Assembly: GCF_017744115.1 (NCBI RefSeq)
Contig: NZ_JAGHQW010000011.1
Coordinates: 53,856-117,855 of the forward strand
Direction of reading: 5' to 3'
From: Salinisphaera sp. G21_0
GTDB taxonomy: Bacteria > Pseudomonadota > Gammaproteobacteria > Pseudomonadales > Endozoicomonadaceae
DNA length: 64,000 bases
Shown piece after piece: positions 27,056-37,102 of the stretch (positions within the stretch are counted from its first letter, which is position 1; each line of letters starts with the position of its first letter). The notes below the pieces were generated by a model. The model was not told the origin of the DNA. It did no database searches and saw only the letters and a program-made list of their open reading frames with translations. Both the position numbers and the translations under genes were made by a program.

Positions 27056-27366
27056 TGATGGGCCTGATGGATAGTGGTCTTCTGGTGTGTATGCATCTTA
27101 TTCGCTCTTATGGTGCTGCCCTTTTGCTGTTGTTACTGGTGATATTGTCGGGATTGTCTGTGGGGTATGTTTCCTACGAGAACCGTCTTCTGAATAACCG
27201 GATTCAGCAGGAGCTGGAGAACCGGAACAGCGCACAGGTTGAGTGGGGTAAGTTGTTGCTGGAACACAGCACACTGACATCACCGGGAAAAATTGAACAG
27301 GTTGCCAGGGAGAAACTGGGCATGGATGTGCCAAAGACCAGCCAGATAGAGATGGTTCTGCCATGA
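27055..27366 (+). CDS. ftsL: Cell division protein FtsL
   Basis: About 103 aa. It is a bitopic divisome protein that with FtsB and FtsQ activates FtsWI. Seen: a short cytoplasmic N-terminus, one membrane segment (YGAALLLLLLVILSGLSV, about 20-38), then a periplasmic coiled coil (NRLLNNRIQQELENRN) and the C-terminal VAREKLGM segment typical of FtsL. Adjacent ATGs at 27055 and 27058 are both possible starts, overlapping the rsmH stop. The end overlaps the ftsI start by ATGA. Low sequence conservation is normal, so position and topology carry the call. Confidence 0.92.
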   Translation: MMGLMDSGLLVCMHLIRSYGAALLLLLLVILSGLSVGYVSYENRLLNNRIQQELENRNSAQVEWGKLLLEHSTLTSPGKIEQVAREKLGMDVPKTSQIEMVLP

Positions 27367-29198
27367 TTCAGGGGCGAACTCAGGGACAGAAAGTATCACA
27401 GCGAAACCGGTCAGCTGCCCAGAGCAAAGCTGGCAAGGGGTCTATCTGGATTGGCCGTGTGGTGAATGGCCTGACCCGGAAGTGGCGACTGAAAATGCTG
27501 CAGTCCGTCCTGCTGTTGGCAGGGCTGGCTATTGGTTACCGGATTGTCGATTTGCAATTGCTGGATCGACACTTTCTGCAAAATGAAGGTGATAAACGTT
27601 CTGTTCGCTATGAGTCAGTGGCTGCGCACAGGGGCGTAATTTTTGACCGCAATGGCGACCCTCTGGCGGTCAGCACGCCGGTTGTAACGATCTGGGCTGA
27701 CCCTGAAGTGCTGTATCAGGCCAGTGACCGCTGGCAGGTGCTGGCAAAGGCGTTGGGAGTTTCCCATAAGTGGTTGTCGGATCGCGTACAAGCGGCCAAA
27801 ACCAGGGATTTTATCTACCTCAAACGGCAGCTGACTCCGGAGCAGGGGGCAAAGGTCATGGCATTGAGAGTGCCGGGTGTCCGGGCGATCAATGAGCACC
27901 GGCGCTACTATCCTGCTGCCGAGGTGACCGCCCATCTGGTGGGTTTTACCAATATCGATGAGTCTGGTCAGGAAGGCCTGGAGTTAGCCTACAATGATTG
28001 GCTGTCCGGCGAGCCTGGTCAGCGAAGGGTGCTGAAAGACCGTAAAGGTCAGCTTGCCCGACAGGCTGAGCTGATGAAAAGTGCCAGCCCCGGCAAGGAA
28101 CTGATGCTCAGTATTGATCTGAGGCTTCAGTATATGGCCTACCGTGAGTTGAAAAAGGCGGTTGAGCAGCACAAGGCCAAGGCCGGTTCTTTGATTATGC
28201 TGGATGTCAAGACCGGGGAAGTGCTGGCAATGGTTAACCAGCCTGCCTACAACCCGAATAACCGGGCAGATATGCAGGCCCATAAGATGCGCAACCGGGT
28301 GGTGACCGATATGGTCGAGCCGGGTTCCACAATGAAACCTTTTGCGGTAGCGGCTGCCCTGGAGTCTGGTCAGTTTCACAAAGACTCAGTGATTAATACC
28401 GCACCCGGTTACCTGCGACTTGGCAGGGATCAGGTAAAGGATCACCGGAATTACGGTGCTATTGATGTGACCACTGTGCTGAGACAGTCCAGTAATGTCG
28501 GGGTTTCAAAAATGGCACTGGCCATTGGCCCGGACAAGGTGCTGGATTTGCTCCAGAGGGTGGGCCTTGGTCAAAGCACCGGAACCGGTTTTCCCGGTGA
28601 AAATCCGGGCTATTTGCCCTATCGGGATCGCTGGAGTGATATTGAGATTGCCACCTTATCCTTTGGCTACGGTTTGACGGTGACACCGTTGCAACTGGCT
28701 CAGGCCTATACCGTACTTGGCTCTGGTGGAATAATGCGCCCGGTCTCCCTGATCAAGAGAGATGTGGTGCCCGATGGAGTTCGGGTAATGGATCAGCAGA
28801 TTGCTGATGATTTGAGAAAAATGCTTCGTGAGGTGGTCCATGGCGGAACCGGTGGCCGGGCGATGATCGATGCCTTTGAGGTTGGCGGGAAAACCGGAAC
28901 GGCCAGAAAGGTGGGGCCAAACGGTTATATCAAGGATCGCTACATAGGTATGTTTGCCGGTTTGGCACCTATTGATAATCCACGGTTTGCCATGGTGGTC
29001 ATTATTGATGACCCCTCTGGCAAGAACTATTACGGTGGCCTGATCGCCGCGCCGGTATTCTCCAGGGTGGCAGCCGGGGCGCTGCGAATGCTGGGGGTTG
29101 AGCCCGGTGAGTTAGGTAATCCGGGGGCAGATCGGCGTATGGTATTTAATCCCCATGATCGGGATGAGCAAATTTCTACACCATTGGAAGAAGGTTAA
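27363..29198 (+). CDS. ftsI: Septal peptidoglycan transpeptidase FtsI (PBP3)
   Basis: 611 aa. It crosslinks septal peptidoglycan with FtsW. Seen: a basic cytoplasmic N-terminus, membrane anchor (LQSVLLLAGLAIGYRIVDL, about 43-61), the pedestal domain with HRG-x-I-x-DRNG-x-PLA, then the transpeptidase motifs S-x-x-K (GSTMKPF, near residue 322), S-x-N (QSSNVG, near 378) and KTGT (near 511). It overlaps ftsL by 4 bp. The N-terminal extension before the anchor is longer than in E. coli, as in Pseudomonas-type proteins. Beta-lactam target. No anomalies. Confidence 0.97.
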   Translation: MIQGRTQGQKVSQRNRSAAQSKAGKGSIWIGRVVNGLTRKWRLKMLQSVLLLAGLAIGYRIVDLQLLDRHFLQNEGDKRSVRYESVAAHRGVIFDRNGDPLAVSTPVVTIWADPEVLYQASDRWQVLAKALGVSHKWLSDRVQAAKTRDFIYLKRQLTPEQGAKVMALRVPGVRAINEHRRYYPAAEVTAHLVGFTNIDESGQEGLELAYNDWLSGEPGQRRVLKDRKGQLARQAELMKSASPGKELMLSIDLRLQYMAYRELKKAVEQHKAKAGSLIMLDVKTGEVLAMVNQPAYNPNNRADMQAHKMRNRVVTDMVEPGSTMKPFAVAAALESGQFHKDSVINTAPGYLRLGRDQVKDHRNYGAIDVTTVLRQSSNVGVSKMALAIGPDKVLDLLQRVGLGQSTGTGFPGENPGYLPYRDRWSDIEIATLSFGYGLTVTPLQLAQAYTVLGSGGIMRPVSLIKRDVVPDGVRVMDQQIADDLRKMLREVVHGGTGGRAMIDAFEVGGKTGTARKVGPNGYIKDRYIGMFAGLAPIDNPRFAMVVIIDDPSGKNYYGGLIAAPVFSRVAAGALRMLGVEPGELGNPGADRRMVFNPHDRDEQISTPLEEG

Positions 29199-29209
29199 AG
29201 CGAAAAGCA

Positions 29210-30793
29210 ATGACAGCTGAGCAAGAGAATACTCTTAATGGCGTGCTTGCCGAACTGCAGCTACCGGTGGTAGCGGTAGACAAGAAGCTGAATCATATGA
29301 CCCTCGATAGTCGCAAGATTACCGGGGGTGAGTTGTTTATTGCGATTCCCGGTATTCAGTCCGATGGCCGCAACTACATAGCCGATGCCCTGAAAAAAGG
29401 TGCCGCAGCGGTGCTGGTGGATGATAGTGAAGGGTTTGATCTGTCTGCAGCGGCAGGTAATGAGTCCGTTTTTTTTGTTCCGGGCCTCAGAGGCAAGGTG
29501 GGATCTCTGGCTGATCGTTTTTATCGGCAACCTTCTGAACAACTGAACATTATTGGTGTTACCGGCACCAATGGCAAAACCTCCTGTTGCTGGTTTATCT
29601 CTGAAATCCTCGGGCAGCTGGGCAAGCCCTGTGCATTGATGGGCACAGTGGGGCGCGGGATGCCGGGGCAGATGGAGGCTTCCTTAAATACCACCAGTGA
29701 TGTGATTTCTCTGCAGCAGTACCTGGGGCAACTGGTATCGGATGGCGTAGAGGCGCTGGCCATGGAAGTGTCATCCCACGGGCTTGACCAGGGGCGGGTG
29801 TCCGGTGTCTCTTTTGAGGTGGCGCTGTTTACCCATATCAGTCGTGATCATCTGGATTATCACGGTTCCCTGGAAAGCTACGCAGTGGCCAAGGCCCGGC
29901 TGTTTTCCGAGTGTACCTACCGGTATGCGGTTATTGGCAAGGACGATGAGTTTTCACCGCTGATGCTTTCCTCCTGCCCACAGAATGCCAATATCACCAC
30001 CTGGTCCCTGGAAGATGCTTCGGCAGATGTGTATCTCAGTAACATTGAGACGTTACCACAAGGTTTCAGGGCAACCCTTCATACGCCCTGGGGTGTGGGT
30101 ACACTGGCTACTTCATTGCTGGGGCGTTTTAACCTGGAAAATCTGTTGGCGGTTATTGCTGCGTTGGGTGTTCAGGGATATGCACTTGATCGCCTTCTGG
30201 CGGCCATTCCGGCGATTTCTGCCCCTCCCGGCAGGATGCAGCGGTTTGGCGGCGACGGTCAGCCGCTGGTGCTGGTTGATTATGCCCATACGCCGGATGC
30301 CATTGACAGTGTGCTTTCTTCATTGCGTGAGCACCGTGCGCAAATAGAGAGAATGATGCTTTCCGCAAAAGATTGCGAACAAGACGCCGGGAATATTGTC
30401 TGTATATATGGGTGTGGTGGTGACCGGGACAGAGGTAAACGGCCTTTGATGACGTTCGCCGCTTTGAACGGTGCGGATAAGGCAGTGCTGACCAGTGATA
30501 ATCCCAGAACTGAAGATCCCCTCCAGATCATTGCTGATGCGCTGGACGGTATTACAGAGAATGACCGTCGGCGTATTCAAGTGATTGCGGATCGCTCTGA
30601 AGCCATCCGTTCCACAATTGCTTCCGCCAGTGCCGGTGACATTATCGTCATCGCGGGCAAGGGGCATGAAAATTATCAGGAAATTGATGGTGTTCGACAT
30701 CACTTCGATGATGCAGAGCAGGTGCAGCTGGTATTGCAATCGCAATGCACAGGCGTTCGGTCGCAAAATGTTCAAGAGGGCGTGCAGGCATGA
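29210..30793 (+). CDS. murE: UDP-MurNAc-tripeptide synthetase MurE
   Basis: 527 aa. It adds meso-diaminopimelate to UDP-MurNAc-Ala-Glu in the cytoplasm. Seen: the P-loop GVTGTNGKTSC (about 116-126), TTSD-x-ISLQQ, EVSSHGLDQGR, FTHISRDHLDYH, the C-terminal domain start VLVDYAHTPDAI, and DNPRTEDP. The DNPR motif marks specificity for DAP rather than lysine. It lies 11 bp after ftsI and overlaps murF by ATGA. The segment between RAQIERMM and IVCIYGCGGDRD is somewhat longer than usual, a minor insertion. Confidence 0.96.
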   Translation: MTAEQENTLNGVLAELQLPVVAVDKKLNHMTLDSRKITGGELFIAIPGIQSDGRNYIADALKKGAAAVLVDDSEGFDLSAAAGNESVFFVPGLRGKVGSLADRFYRQPSEQLNIIGVTGTNGKTSCCWFISEILGQLGKPCALMGTVGRGMPGQMEASLNTTSDVISLQQYLGQLVSDGVEALAMEVSSHGLDQGRVSGVSFEVALFTHISRDHLDYHGSLESYAVAKARLFSECTYRYAVIGKDDEFSPLMLSSCPQNANITTWSLEDASADVYLSNIETLPQGFRATLHTPWGVGTLATSLLGRFNLENLLAVIAALGVQGYALDRLLAAIPAISAPPGRMQRFGGDGQPLVLVDYAHTPDAIDSVLSSLREHRAQIERMMLSAKDCEQDAGNIVCIYGCGGDRDRGKRPLMTFAALNGADKAVLTSDNPRTEDPLQIIADALDGITENDRRRIQVIADRSEAIRSTIASASAGDIIVIAGKGHENYQEIDGVRHHFDDAEQVQLVLQSQCTGVRSQNVQEGVQA

Positions 30794-32205
30794 TTGAAGC
30801 GTTGCCCCTTTCCGAGGTTGCCGAGATTGTTAACGGTCAGTTGCATGATCTGCCAAATGGTGAGCTGTCAGTCACCGGTGTCAGTATTGATACCCGAACA
30901 TTGCAGCCGGGTGATCTTTTTATTGCCATTAAAGGTCCCCGATTCGATGGCCACGATTACCTGGGCCAGGCGCAGGCGGCAGGTGCTGTTGCTGCCCTGA
31001 CAGAACACTATGTCACGGGTGCCGCTCTGCCGCAGATTGTGGTAGCAAATTCCGAACAGGCACTTGGGCTGTTGGGGGCTGCCAATCGCAATCACTTTGC
31101 CGGGTGTCTGGTCGGTGTTACCGGTTCCTGCGGAAAAACATCGGTCAAAGAGATGTTGCTGGCCATTTTCTCGGAAGCTGGCCCTACACTGGCAACGCAG
31201 GGCAACCTCAATAATGCGTTGGGCACACCCTTAACGTTGTTAAGAATCAACGGATCCCATCAGTTTGCCGTGGTTGAGATGGGTACCAGTGCTCCCGGAG
31301 AAATTGAATACATTGCCAATATGGGTAGCCCCGACGTATCCGTGATCGTCAATGCCGCTGAAACCCATCTGGCGGATTTGAAGAGTGTTGAAGGGGTTGC
31401 CTGGGAAAAAGGTTTTATTCTGGATGCTCTGCCAGACGATGGTACAGCAGTTCTGAATATGGATGACCGGTTCTACGGTCAGTGGTGTGAACGGGTTCTG
31501 CAAAAGTCCGGTCGACACATTATCAGTTTCAGTGCCCAGAGTTCTGAGGCGAACTGCTTTGCCAGTGATATCACGCCCAATCAGGAAGGCACCCGATTCA
31601 CGTTACATATTCGCAGACATGGGCAGCAGTCAGAGCAACAATCGCTGCAGCTTTCATTCTGGGGTCGCTACCAGGTGACGAATGCCTGTTGTGCGGCGGC
31701 GGTTGCACTGGCCTGTGGCTTGTCGCTGGACATTATTGCCCGTGGGCTGGAAAATGCCCGACCTTATCAGCGGCGTGGACAACGCTTTGTACACTCGTCC
31801 GGTGCGGTCCTGATTGATGAAACTTACAATGCCAACCCGAAAGCGACGCTGGCGGCACTGGAGCAACTGGCGGACTGTGGAGGCAGGACCATTATGGTTC
31901 TGGGTGACATGCTGGACCTGGGTGAGATATCCGATGAACGCCATCGGGACATCGGCCGCTATGCGCAAGAATTGGGTATCCAGCAGTTTTTGAGTTTCGG
32001 GCCTTCTGCACGCCTGGCCAGTGAAGCCTTTGGCAGCGGACAGCACTTCGATGATAAAAGCGAGTTGATTGCCTTTCTGAAAGCACAGCTTCAGAGCATT
32101 ACTAACAGCGACAGTATGGCTGTCATGGTGAAAGGATCAAAAGGGATGAAGATGTTGGACATTATCCAGGCTCTGATTGGGTCTGATTACAAGGGAGATG
32201 CCTGA
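30790..32205 (+). CDS. murF: UDP-MurNAc-pentapeptide synthetase MurF
   Basis: 471 aa from ATG 30790, which overlaps the murE stop; an earlier start would add foreign residues. It attaches D-Ala-D-Ala to the UDP-MurNAc-tripeptide. Seen: [18 protein letters not shown], the P-loop [15 protein letters not shown] (about 105-119), [22 protein letters not shown], and the C-terminal [12 protein letters not shown] with [11 protein letters not shown]. It overlaps mraY by one base (TGATG). Confidence 0.96.
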   Translation: MIEALPLSEVAEIVNGQLHDLPNGELSVTGVSIDTRTLQPGDLFIAIKGPRFDGHDYLGQAQAAGAVAALTEHYVTGAALPQIVVANSEQALGLLGAANRNHFAGCLVGVTGSCGKTSVKEMLLAIFSEAGPTLATQGNLNNALGTPLTLLRINGSHQFAVVEMGTSAPGEIEYIANMGSPDVSVIVNAAETHLADLKSVEGVAWEKGFILDALPDDGTAVLNMDDRFYGQWCERVLQKSGRHIISFSAQSSEANCFASDITPNQEGTRFTLHIRRHGQQSEQQSLQLSFWGRYQVTNACCAAAVALACGLSLDIIARGLENARPYQRRGQRFVHSSGAVLIDETYNANPKATLAALEQLADCGGRTIMVLGDMLDLGEISDERHRDIGRYAQELGIQQFLSFGPSARLASEAFGSGQHFDDKSELIAFLKAQLQSITNSDSMAVMVKGSKGMKMLDIIQALIGSDYKGDA

Positions 32206-33287
32206 TGCTGGTCTGGCTGGCAGATTATTTAGCCCAGTATTACCATGGATTTCTGGTGTTCAAGTACCTCACGTTGCGGGGTATTCTCGGGGTCCTCACG
32301 GCTCTGGCCATGAGCTTATGGCTTGGGCCTCACTTTATTCGCAAGCTGAGTTTTTACCAGATTGGCCAGGCTGTCCGTGATGATGGTCCGCAAAGCCATT
32401 TAAGCAAGGCTGGCACCCCGACCATGGGTGGTGCCCTGATTCTTATCTGTATTGCCATCAGCACCTTGCTATGGGCCGATCTGAGTAACCGCTACGTCTG
32501 GGTTGTGCTGCTCGTTACCGGTATTTTCGGTGCGGTTGGCTGGGTGGATGATTACCGCAAAGTGGTTGAAAAGAACTCCCGTGGTCTGCCGGCTCGCTGG
32601 AAAATGTTCTGGCAATCGGTTGCTGGCCTTGGCGCGGCTTTTTTCCTGTTTTTTACTGCGCCATCCGCGACAGAAACAACCCTGATTATTCCCTTTTTCA
32701 AAAATGTCACGTTGCAGCTGGGGCCATTTTTTGTGGTGCTGGCCTACCTGACCATTGTCGGTTCCAGTAATGCCGTTAACCTGACGGATGGCCTGGATGG
32801 TCTGGCTATTTTGCCCACAGTGATGGTGGCTTCAGCCCTGGCAGTTTTTGCCTATCTGAGTGGACATGCAACTTTTGCCCAGTACCTGCTGATTCCTGCG
32901 GTGCCTGGAGCCGGAGAGCTGATGGTATTTTGTGCTGCCATCGCCGGGGCAGGCCTTGGTTTTCTCTGGTTTAACACCTACCCGGCCCAGGTCTTTATGG
33001 GCGATGTGGGTGCTCTTGCGCTGGGTGCTGCCCTCGGGGTTGTTGCTGTTATCGTTCGCCAGGAAATCGTGCTGATTATTATGGGCGGTGTTTTTGTTAT
33101 GGAAACGGTCTCAGTCATTTTGCAGGTGGGCTCCTACAAGTTAACCGGTCGTCGTATATTTCGCATGGCACCGCTGCATCACCACTTTGAGTTGAAAGGG
33201 TGGCCTGAACCCCGGGTCATCGTGCGCTTTTGGATTATTACCATTGTGCTGGTTCTGATTGGACTGGCATCGTTGAAAATTCGATAA
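32205..33287 (+). CDS. mraY: Phospho-MurNAc-pentapeptide translocase MraY
   Basis: 360 aa, ten-helix inner-membrane enzyme that transfers phospho-MurNAc-pentapeptide to undecaprenyl phosphate, making lipid I. Seen: [17 protein letters not shown] (catalytic Asp pair), [31 protein letters not shown], and [13 protein letters not shown] (the HHH cytoplasmic loop). Length and all motifs match the family. Translationally coupled to murF. Confidence 0.97.
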   Translation: MLVWLADYLAQYYHGFLVFKYLTLRGILGVLTALAMSLWLGPHFIRKLSFYQIGQAVRDDGPQSHLSKAGTPTMGGALILICIAISTLLWADLSNRYVWVVLLVTGIFGAVGWVDDYRKVVEKNSRGLPARWKMFWQSVAGLGAAFFLFFTAPSATETTLIIPFFKNVTLQLGPFFVVLAYLTIVGSSNAVNLTDGLDGLAILPTVMVASALAVFAYLSGHATFAQYLLIPAVPGAGELMVFCAAIAGAGLGFLWFNTYPAQVFMGDVGALALGAALGVVAVIVRQEIVLIIMGGVFVMETVSVILQVGSYKLTGRRIFRMAPLHHHFELKGWPEPRVIVRFWIITIVLVLIGLASLKIR

Positions 33288-33310
33288 CGGGTTTTAAAGG
33301 TAACGGGATT

Positions 33311-34753
33311 GTGACAAGAAGCACTCTTGTTAAGAAAACAGCTGCTCAGGAGTCAGCAGATAACGAGCCATCAGGGCTGATTGGCTCGAGCTGTAATCGT
33401 GTGATTATCGGTCTTGGTAAGACCGGGTTGTCCTGTGCCCGTTATCTTTATCGCCAGGGTTTGCCGTTCAAAATTATTGATACCCGGGAAACGCCACCGG
33501 GTGAAGCGCAGTGCCGTCAGCTATTTCCTGATGTACCTTTGCATACCGGTGGTTTCAATGAGCAATGGTTAATGACTGCCGATGAGTTGGTGGTTAGTCC
33601 GGGTATCGCTCTGTCGGAACCGGCCATTGCCAGGGCGATGGACAATGGCGCTATTGCTATTGGTGATATTGAGCTGTTTTGTCGAGCAGTCAATGCTGAC
33701 TCGGCTTTCTCAACAAAAAAGAAGCCGCTCGTCGCCATTACCGGCTCCAATGGTAAAAGCACAGTGACCACGCTGGTTGGTGAAATGGTCAGCTATTCAG
33801 GGCTTAAGCCCGGCGTAGGGGGTAATATCGGAACTCCAGTACTTGATTTGCTGGATGATGACAGTATTGATGTTTACATTCTGGAGCTTTCCAGTTTCCA
33901 GCTGGAAACCACCCATAGTCTCCGTGCAACGGCGGCGACGGTTCTGAACATCAGCCCGGACCATATGGATCGTTACCCGACGCTGATTGAGTACCACCAG
34001 GCCAAGCAGCGTATTTACAAAGGGTGCGGAACCGCCGTATTTAACCGGGATGATCCTCTTACTTCCCCATTGCTTCCAGTGACTGCGGGAGCTGTGACCT
34101 TTACCAGTGGGTCTCCGGATCTTGGCCAGATGGGGCTTCTTGCTGACGATGACGGCATCTGGCTGAGCAAGGGGCTGGAAAAGCAGATCAATACCCGGCA
34201 GATGAAACTCAAAGGCCGTCACAATTATTTGAATGCCCTTGCTGCTTTGGCCCTGGGAGAGGCGATAGGTCTTGATGCCAATGCCATGTTTGAAGCGCTG
34301 ATGGCCTTTCCCGGGTTGAAGCACCGTTGCCAATGGTTGGGTGAGCAGGGTGGCGTTGCCTGGTTTAACGACTCCAAAGCCACCAATGTCGGAGCCTCCG
34401 TTGCGGCCATCGAAGGCTTGGGTGAAGGGCTTGCAGGCAAGATTATTCTGATTGCCGGTGGTGATGGTAAAGGTGCGGATTTCTCTGATTTGCAGCCAGC
34501 AGTTGGGCGTTATGTCAGTCATCTGATATTGATTGGACGTGATGGGCCTGCCATTGAGCAGGCCGTGAAGGGAAGTGCAGAGATTCACAAGGCTGCCAGT
34601 CTGGATGATGCCGTCAGTCTTGCTGCGGAGTTGGCTGAACCAGGTGATGCGGTGCTGTTGGCACCGGCATGCGCCAGTTTTGATATGTTCAACAGTTTTG
34701 AGCATCGGGGTGATCGATTTGCAGAGCTGGTCAATGGTTTGATTTTATGCTGA
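33311..34753 (+). CDS. murD: UDP-MurNAc-L-alanine:D-glutamate ligase MurD
   Basis: 480 aa from GTG 33311, preceded by AAAGG; an in-frame opening from 33230 would overlap mraY and lacks family similarity. It adds D-Glu to UDP-MurNAc-Ala. Seen: VIIGLGKTGLSCARYL (UDP-binding), the P-loop AITGSNGKSTVT (about 140-151), GGNIGTP, ELSSFQLETT, NISPDHMDRY, LKGRHNYLN, GLKHRCQW and WFNDSKATNVGA. The N-terminal ~25 residues before the first strand are an extension beyond the usual MurD. The stop overlaps ftsW. Confidence 0.95.
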   Translation: MTRSTLVKKTAAQESADNEPSGLIGSSCNRVIIGLGKTGLSCARYLYRQGLPFKIIDTRETPPGEAQCRQLFPDVPLHTGGFNEQWLMTADELVVSPGIALSEPAIARAMDNGAIAIGDIELFCRAVNADSAFSTKKKPLVAITGSNGKSTVTTLVGEMVSYSGLKPGVGGNIGTPVLDLLDDDSIDVYILELSSFQLETTHSLRATAATVLNISPDHMDRYPTLIEYHQAKQRIYKGCGTAVFNRDDPLTSPLLPVTAGAVTFTSGSPDLGQMGLLADDDGIWLSKGLEKQINTRQMKLKGRHNYLNALAALALGEAIGLDANAMFEALMAFPGLKHRCQWLGEQGGVAWFNDSKATNVGASVAAIEGLGEGLAGKIILIAGGDGKGADFSDLQPAVGRYVSHLILIGRDGPAIEQAVKGSAEIHKAASLDDAVSLAAELAEPGDAVLLAPACASFDMFNSFEHRGDRFAELVNGLILC

Positions 34754-35988
34754 AACGGGTTCGACACAGCTTTCTCACTGAGAAAGAGTCCATAGAGCAG
34801 GATGCAATGTCCACGAATGTTGACATGGTCCTGCTTGGGTCTGTGCTTGCCCTGCTGGCCATTGGCCTGGTGATGGTGGGGTCAGCCTCTATGGATGTTT
34901 CCAGTGCCACCTTTGGTGATCCACTGAGAGTTGTCTTTAAGCAGTTGCTGTTTATGGTGGCGGGGCTGTTTGCCATGGGCATTATGATGCTTGTGCCTGT
35001 CAGCCGGATTCAGCAGATGAGCTGGGTCGGCTTGCTGGTTGCCTTCTTCCTGCTGGTGTTGGTTCTGATTGTGGGCCGGGAAATTAATGGCAGTGTCCGC
35101 TGGATTCCCCTTGGCTTCTTTAACCTGCAAGCCTCAGAGGTCGCCAAGCTGTGTGTGGTGATTTATCTGGCAGGCTACCTGGTGAGACATCTTGATGAAG
35201 TGCGTACTCGCTGGAGTGGCTTTATCAAACCCATGCTGGTGCTGTCAGGATTGGCTTTGCTGCTGCTTGCGGAGCCGGATCTTGGTGCGCTGGTGGTGCT
35301 GACCGTGGCGGTGATGGGGATGATCTTTATGGCGGGCGCACGTTTCCACCAGTTTCTGGTCATGATTGCCGGCGTGATTATCCTGATTGTCCTGATGATC
35401 TGGATGGAGCCTTATCGTATGGCTCGTATCACATCTTACATGGACCCATGGGCCCATGCTTTTGGCAGTGGCTATCAGTTAACCCAGGCTCTGATCGCGT
35501 TTGGTCGGGGAGCCTGGCTGGGTGAAGGGCTGGGCAATAGCATCCAGAAGCTGTTTTACCTGCCGGAGGCGCACACGGATTTTGTCTTTGCCGTCCTGGC
35601 AGAAGAGTTTGGCCTGATTGGTTCGTTGCTGCTGCTTGGGCTGTTTCTGTTTGTTGCCTGGCGGTCACTGCAGCTAGGCTCAAGAGCGGAAGCCAGGGGA
35701 ATGTTATTCCATGGCTTTGTCGCTTATGGTATTGCCCTGCTTTTTGCCTGTCAGGCATTGATTAACATTTCTGTGAATACCGGACTGCTGCCCACTAAAG
35801 GGCTGGCCTTACCCATGATCAGCTATGGAGGCAGCAGTTTAATTGTCAACTGTCTGGCATTTGGTATTTTGTTACGCATTGATTTTGAACGTCGTCTGAC
35901 TAAAGCCACAGAGGTTAAGCCGGTTGCGGGGCGCAAGTCTCAAGAGCGAAAGACGAGTGAAGCCGCTGGAGGTAATACAAATGGCTGA
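34747..35988 (+). CDS. ftsW: Septal glycosyltransferase FtsW
   Basis: 413 aa SEDS-family polymerase of lipid II, partner of FtsI. Ten hydrophobic segments are visible. Family marks: REINGSVRWI-x-LG, FNLQASEVAKL, AEPDLGALVVL, GSGYQLTQALIAFGRGAWLGEG, LPEAHTDFVFAVLAEEFG, and LLPTKGLALPMISYGGSS. The catalytic Asp of SEDS enzymes is the one in AEPDLG. It overlaps murD by 7 bp and murG by 8 bp. A basic C-terminal tail follows the last helix. Confidence 0.96.
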   Translation: MLKRVRHSFLTEKESIEQDAMSTNVDMVLLGSVLALLAIGLVMVGSASMDVSSATFGDPLRVVFKQLLFMVAGLFAMGIMMLVPVSRIQQMSWVGLLVAFFLLVLVLIVGREINGSVRWIPLGFFNLQASEVAKLCVVIYLAGYLVRHLDEVRTRWSGFIKPMLVLSGLALLLLAEPDLGALVVLTVAVMGMIFMAGARFHQFLVMIAGVIILIVLMIWMEPYRMARITSYMDPWAHAFGSGYQLTQALIAFGRGAWLGEGLGNSIQKLFYLPEAHTDFVFAVLAEEFGLIGSLLLLGLFLFVAWRSLQLGSRAEARGMLFHGFVAYGIALLFACQALINISVNTGLLPTKGLALPMISYGGSSLIVNCLAFGILLRIDFERRLTKATEVKPVAGRKSQERKTSEAAGGNTNG

Positions 35989-37102
35989 GCAGGCAGTTTC
36001 TCAAACGCCTCCGGATGCACCCAAAGTAATTATTATGGCAGGGGGTACCGGAGGACATATTTTCCCGGGGCTTGCTACAGCCGGGGAGCTCATTAAGCAG
36101 GGGTGCCGGGTGCATTGGCTGGGCACTCCCGGAAGTATGGAAGCTGAGCTTGTGCCCGGGCATGGCATTGATATCAGCTTTATTCCGGTCACCGGCCTGC
36201 GGGGAAAAGGGTTGAGTTTTCTGTTGAAAGCCCCCTGGCGTCTGGCTGTTTCGTTATTTAAAGCCGTTCGGGTTCTGAGAGAACACCGACCGGTTTGTGT
36301 TGTTGGTATGGGGGGGTATGTCACAGGGCCGGGTGGTGTGGCGGCGCGGTTGTTGGGAATTCCCCTGGTGGTTCATGAGCAAAATGCCGTGGCAGGCCTG
36401 ACCAATAAACTGCTGGCCAGGATTGCTACCCGGGTGCTTGAAGCGTTTCCGGGAACCTTTGCGGGGCTCTCTTCACGCATTGCCCGGAAAGTCATGCTGA
36501 CCGGGAATCCGGTGCGTCCGGAGATTGTCGCCGTTCCTTCCCATATACCACGCACTCCCTTAAGGCTGCTGGTAGTGGGGGGAAGCCGCGGAGCCCTGGC
36601 AATCAACCAGTTGATTCCCCGGGTTTTACAAAACTGTGGTGCTCAGATTGAAGTCTGGCACCAGACCGGTAAGGGAACCTTTGAGCAGTGCCTTGCAGAT
36701 TATCAGCAGCTCGGCGTTTCCGGTCGGGTAGAGCCGTTTATTGATGATATGGCTCAGGCTTATGAGTGGGCGGATCTGGTCATCTGCCGCTCCGGCGCAT
36801 TAACCATCGCAGAACTGGCAGCGGCAGGAAAACCCGGAATTCTGGTACCTTTCCCGTTTGCGGTGGACGATCATCAAACAGTGAATGGGCGTTACCTGGT
36901 CGATAGAGGTGCAGCCCTGATGGTTCAGCAAAAAGATTTGGATGTGGACGGTTTGACAAACATGATTTTGAAGCTGGCAGATAATCCTGAACAGCTTGAA
37001 CGAATGGCCTCATCAGCAAGAACGGCCAGTTTGCCACAGGCAACTGATGTCGTGGTCAGGCTCTGCCTTGAAGCGGCTGGTAAGGAGGTCTCTTATGCCT
37101 AA
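35981..37102 (+). CDS. murG: GlcNAc transferase MurG
   Basis: 373 aa from ATG 35981 with GGAGG 9 bp upstream. It adds GlcNAc to lipid I on the inner face of the membrane, making lipid II. Seen: the lipid-facing glycine loop [61 protein letters not shown] and the donor-binding [32 protein letters not shown]. Complete, no anomalies. murC follows with only a few bases of overlap. Confidence 0.97.
   Translation: MAEQAVSQTPPDAPKVIIMAGGTGGHIFPGLATAGELIKQGCRVHWLGTPGSMEAELVPGHGIDISFIPVTGLRGKGLSFLLKAPWRLAVSLFKAVRVLREHRPVCVVGMGGYVTGPGGVAARLLGIPLVVHEQNAVAGLTNKLLARIATRVLEAFPGTFAGLSSRIARKVMLTGNPVRPEIVAVPSHIPRTPLRLLVVGGSRGALAINQLIPRVLQNCGAQIEVWHQTGKGTFEQCLADYQQLGVSGRVEPFIDDMAQAYEWADLVICRSGALTIAELAAAGKPGILVPFPFAVDDHQTVNGRYLVDRGAALMVQQKDLDVDGLTNMILKLADNPEQLERMASSARTASLPQATDVVVRLCLEAAGKEVSYA

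Noticed and set aside
33797..34705. Long antisense open frame inside murD
   Set aside because: Shadow of a high-GC coding gene in the opposite frame. Composition without any domain pattern; several similar shadows lie under murC, secA, lpxC and clpB.
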